Positions 61,823 to 64,000 of a stretch of 64,000 bases of DNA are shown in pieces. The translations under genes were made by a program, and so were the position numbers. The DNA is taken from the NCBI RefSeq assembly GCF_012275535.1, contig NZ_JAAVTK010000002.1, positions 436,208 through 500,207 of the forward strand. The letters are read 5' to 3'. This stretch comes from Hymenobacter artigasi (lineage in GTDB: Bacteria; Bacteroidota; Bacteroidia; Cytophagales; Hymenobacteraceae). The notes under the pieces are model-generated. The model was not told where the DNA came from, searched no databases, and saw nothing but the letters and a program-made list of their open reading frames with translations. Every line of letters begins with the position of its first letter. Position 1 is the first letter of the stretch.

Positions 61823-63091
61823 TCAGGCGGGACGCCAAGTTGGGTCCGGGTCGTCGTGGGGTAACGAACCCTGCAGAGCCAAGAGTAAGAAGAATACCGC
61901 GAAGGCAAGACCAATCTGCGTTTCCAGCGTGTATTCGACCAAGAAGGACAAGGCAATACTAACGTACTGCGCCAATAGTAGTGGAGCGTGTTTCTTTCGG
62001 GCCCACCAAGCGGGGTAGAACAGACTCAGGCAGAATACCAGTAGCCCAATACTACCATAGGCCGCAAGGTTATACAAGTATTGGTTGTGGGGCATTATGT
62101 AAAAATCCGACGTGAGCTGGGGGTACAACGCTGCATAGCGCTTGGCCATCTCACCTTCCAGATTTGGTTTCCCTACTCCGGTCAGCTTGTTATCACGCCA
62201 CACCGCAAGCGCCGCCTGGTATGAATATACCCGAGCCGAAATAGAGAAGTTCTTGCCTTCGGAGCTCTCCTGTACTTTGCTCACATCTTCCTGGGTATTG
62301 TAGACCCGGTTGCGGAAAGTGGGAAAGGCAAAATAGCTTACTACTGGCAGCATTATCAGCACAGTGGCCAGCACGGCAGCTTTTCGCCATTGCTTTTTAC
62401 CAAATGCCAACCATAATACTGCTAGTCCACCCAAAGCATAGAAGGTCATTTCTCCGCTTCGCACGGCCAGCAAGTGTAAGAAAAGTACCATTCCTACGAT
62501 GGAAGCCTTTGCCCAGGTGCGCCACCGTGGGGCCACCGTATGATGAGCAACCAGCAGTACGACAGCGGCAATTGCCATGGTAATCATGATGCTGAACCGA
62601 ATGTGGTCTGGCTCCGTCGGCATCACTTTGGAGTGCATGTATGACTCGTTGATTTGCTGTGCATGCAGCAGGTAGTTGATTGTAGCTCCCGAAGCTGCCA
62701 GCACCGTCATGGCTATAAATATCCACCACAGCCCGCGTAGGTAGCGGCTGGGTAGTGGTGGCAACAACCAGAAGGAAAGCGGCAGCATCAGAAAAGGCAG
62801 TTGCATGCCCAGGTCAAACCGATATTCATCCATGTTTACCGCCTGGGTATGAATCCCAGCCAGTAAATGAAGCACGAATACCATTGCAATGCTTCCGAAT
62901 ACTGGCCACAACGAACGATTGGCAATTCGTTTATGCACCAAGGCGAAAACCACACTTGTCACCGCCAGCCCTCCCATGGCAATACCCAATGCTACCCTCA
63001 GCCAATTGACCAGGAAAATACTGATGATAATGCAGGCACAGAAGAAGAAAGCTGAACGATGTAGGCGCGCAATGGAAAATACAGAAAGCAT
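61823..63091 (-). CDS. O-antigen ligase/polymerase-like membrane protein inserted in the S10 cluster
   Basis: A 422-residue protein with about eleven membrane helices. The large periplasmic loop has ISARVYSYQAALAVWRDN and MPHNQYLYNLAAYGSIG, which match the Arg and His positions of the WaaL/Wzy family. It would join or polymerise glycan chains on the periplasmic side. The start at 63091 is preferred. It lies between rpsJ (with a terminator) and rplC (with a promoter) on the same strand. No promoter of its own is obvious, and read-through from rpsJ is possible. Confidence 0.85.
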   Translation of the reverse strand: MLSVFSIARLHRSAFFFCACIIISIFLVNWLRVALGIAMGGLAVTSVVFALVHKRIANRSLWPVFGSIAMVFVLHLLAGIHTQAVNMDEYRFDLGMQLPFLMLPLSFWLLPPLPSRYLRGLWWIFIAMTVLAASGATINYLLHAQQINESYMHSKVMPTEPDHIRFSIMITMAIAAVVLLVAHHTVAPRWRTWAKASIVGMVLFLHLLAVRSGEMTFYALGGLAVLWLAFGKKQWRKAAVLATVLIMLPVVSYFAFPTFRNRVYNTQEDVSKVQESSEGKNFSISARVYSYQAALAVWRDNKLTGVGKPNLEGEMAKRYAALYPQLTSDFYIMPHNQYLYNLAAYGSIGLLVFCLSLFYPAWWARKKHAPLLLAQYVSIALSFLVEYTLETQIGLAFAVFFLLLALQGSLPHDDPDPTWRPA

Positions 63092-63123
63092 GAATGGTAT
63101 ATAGTGGCACCGCAAGTTCGAAA

Positions 63124-63160
63124 GAAAAAGCCCCACCACGACGAATCATGGTGGGGCTTT
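63124..63160 (-). terminator. Terminator after rpsJ
   Basis: AAAGCCCCACCA / TGGTGGGGCTTT with a 10-base loop, followed by T residues on the minus strand, 25 bases beyond the rpsJ stop. Confidence 0.9.
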
Positions 63161-63187
63161 AACTCAATTAATACTGAAATCGAATCC

Positions 63188-63493
63188 TCAGACTTTGATT
63201 TCTACGTCAACGCCGCTGGGCAACTCCAGCTTCATGAGGGCATCTACGGTCTTCGACGAAGTCGAGAAGATGTCCACGAGGCGCTTGTAGGTGCAAAGCT
63301 GGAACTGCTCCCGGCTCTTCTTGTTCACGTGGGGCGAGCGCAACACGGTGAACTTCTCTTTTTGAGTCGGCAAAGGAATCGGGCCGCTTACGATGGCACC
63401 GGTGGCCTTCACTGCTTTCACGATTTTCTCGGCCGATTTGTCTACGAGGTTGTGGTCGTAGGACTTCAGCTTAATGCGAATTTTCTGGTTCAT
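63188..63493 (-). CDS. rpsJ: 30S ribosomal protein S10
   Basis: A 101-residue S10 ([20 protein letters not shown]), standard. It follows fusA by 39 bases and is followed by a terminator, not by rplC. Confidence 0.98.
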   Translation of the reverse strand: MNQKIRIKLKSYDHNLVDKSAEKIVKAVKATGAIVSGPIPLPTQKEKFTVLRSPHVNKKSREQFQLCTYKRLVDIFSTSSKTVDALMKLELPSGVDVEIKV

Positions 63494-63532
63494 TGGGGGT
63501 TTTGGTCCGATTGACCAAGTTAGTGACCGGTA

Positions 63533-64000
63533 TTATTTACTTCCTTTTACTTTGGCAATGATGGCCTCAGCCATGTTGCTCGGCACCTGCTCGTAGTGCG
63601 AGAACGTGAGCGAAGCCGAAGCCCGACCCGACGAAATCGTACGGAGTGCAGTTACGTAGCCGAACAGTTCCGACAGGGGAACATCGGCCTTAATCAGCTG
63701 AGCACCGCCTTTGGTGTCCATTCCTTTCATCAGACCACGACGACGGTTCAAGTCACCGGTTACGGGACCCGTGTACTCGTCGGGACACACCACTTCCACG
63801 CTCATGATGGGCTCGAGCAATTTCGGGCCAGCCTGGCGGGCAGCTTCGCGGAAACCACCACGGGCGGCGAGTTCGAACGACAGGGCGTCCGAGTCAACGT
63901 CGTGGAAGGAACCGTGGTAGAGACGCACTTTCATGCCCTCAATCGGGAAGCCGGCCAACGGACCTTGCTTCATAGCTTCTTCAAAACCCTTCTGGATGGG
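63533..64000 (-). CDS. fusA: Elongation factor G, C-terminal part (runs off the window)
   Basis: The last 155 or so residues of EF-G, with the frame open to the window edge (PIQKGFEEAM at the far end). It includes domain IV-V segments SFHDVDSDALSFELAA, EPIMSVEVVCPDE and the C-terminal SGRASASLTFSHYEQVP. The N-terminal GTPase part lies outside. It sits directly before rpsJ, the str-operon order. Confidence 0.97.
   Translation of the reverse strand, partial: PIQKGFEEAMKQGPLAGFPIEGMKVRLYHGSFHDVDSDALSFELAARGGFREAARQAGPKLLEPIMSVEVVCPDEYTGPVTGDLNRRRGLMKGMDTKGGAQLIKADVPLSELFGYVTALRTISSGRASASLTFSHYEQVPSNMAEAIIAKVKGSK

Overview
The window looks like part of a chromosome of a GC-rich Bacteroidota, most probably Hymenobacter or a close relative (Cytophagales). 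Four things point there. Secreted proteins end in type IX secretion (T9SS) sorting domains. Promoters have the Bacteroidota form TTG, about 20 bases, TAnnTTTG. Ribosome-binding sites are weak or absent. The S4, S14 and L36 ribosomal proteins are zinc-free forms typical of the group. No rRNA, tRNA, CRISPR array or recognisable transposase was seen.

Bases 1-33,200 are mixed chromosomal genes. A SPOR lipoprotein and deoC lie opposite a two-gene module of an ABC/OLD-type ATPase and a small Toprim-like protein, which is a candidate defence system. Next come secA, a galactofuranose pair (glf and a glycosyltransferase) and a GNAT enzyme. A stress cluster follows (OhrR regulator, Ohr, CurA-like reductase, ABM-fold protein, DJ-1/Hsp31-like protein). 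Then come dapF with a lipoprotein PBP2-like transpeptidase, an RlmI-like methyltransferase, two small membrane proteins, Ppx/GppA, an Ldh-family dehydrogenase, two L,D-transpeptidase-like paralogues and a T9SS-secreted alpha-amylase. A minus-strand array closes the stretch: DUF4331 protein, TPR protein, HupE-like membrane protein, two small Cys/His proteins and a TonB-dependent receptor. It may be a metal-uptake module.

Bases 33,500-41,800 hold hscA, anmK, a small hypothetical, a 1,336-residue secreted CARDB/CUB protein with recently duplicated repeats, and a DivIC/FtsB protein. Bases 41,800-64,000 hold enolase and the whole fusA-S10-spc-alpha ribosomal cluster, all on the minus strand. The cluster is split twice by non-ribosomal genes: an O-antigen ligase-like gene between rpsJ and rplC, and an aldehyde dehydrogenase plus a zinc-ribbon protein between rpsN and rpsH. 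At each break the upstream ribosomal block ends in an intrinsic terminator and the downstream block starts from new consensus promoters. One superoperon has therefore become three transcription units.

A second theme is a large set of intergenic inverted repeats, in at least three sequence families. Two of them enclose a bidirectional terminator between convergent genes, and one perfect 33-bp repeat lies inside the alpha operon.
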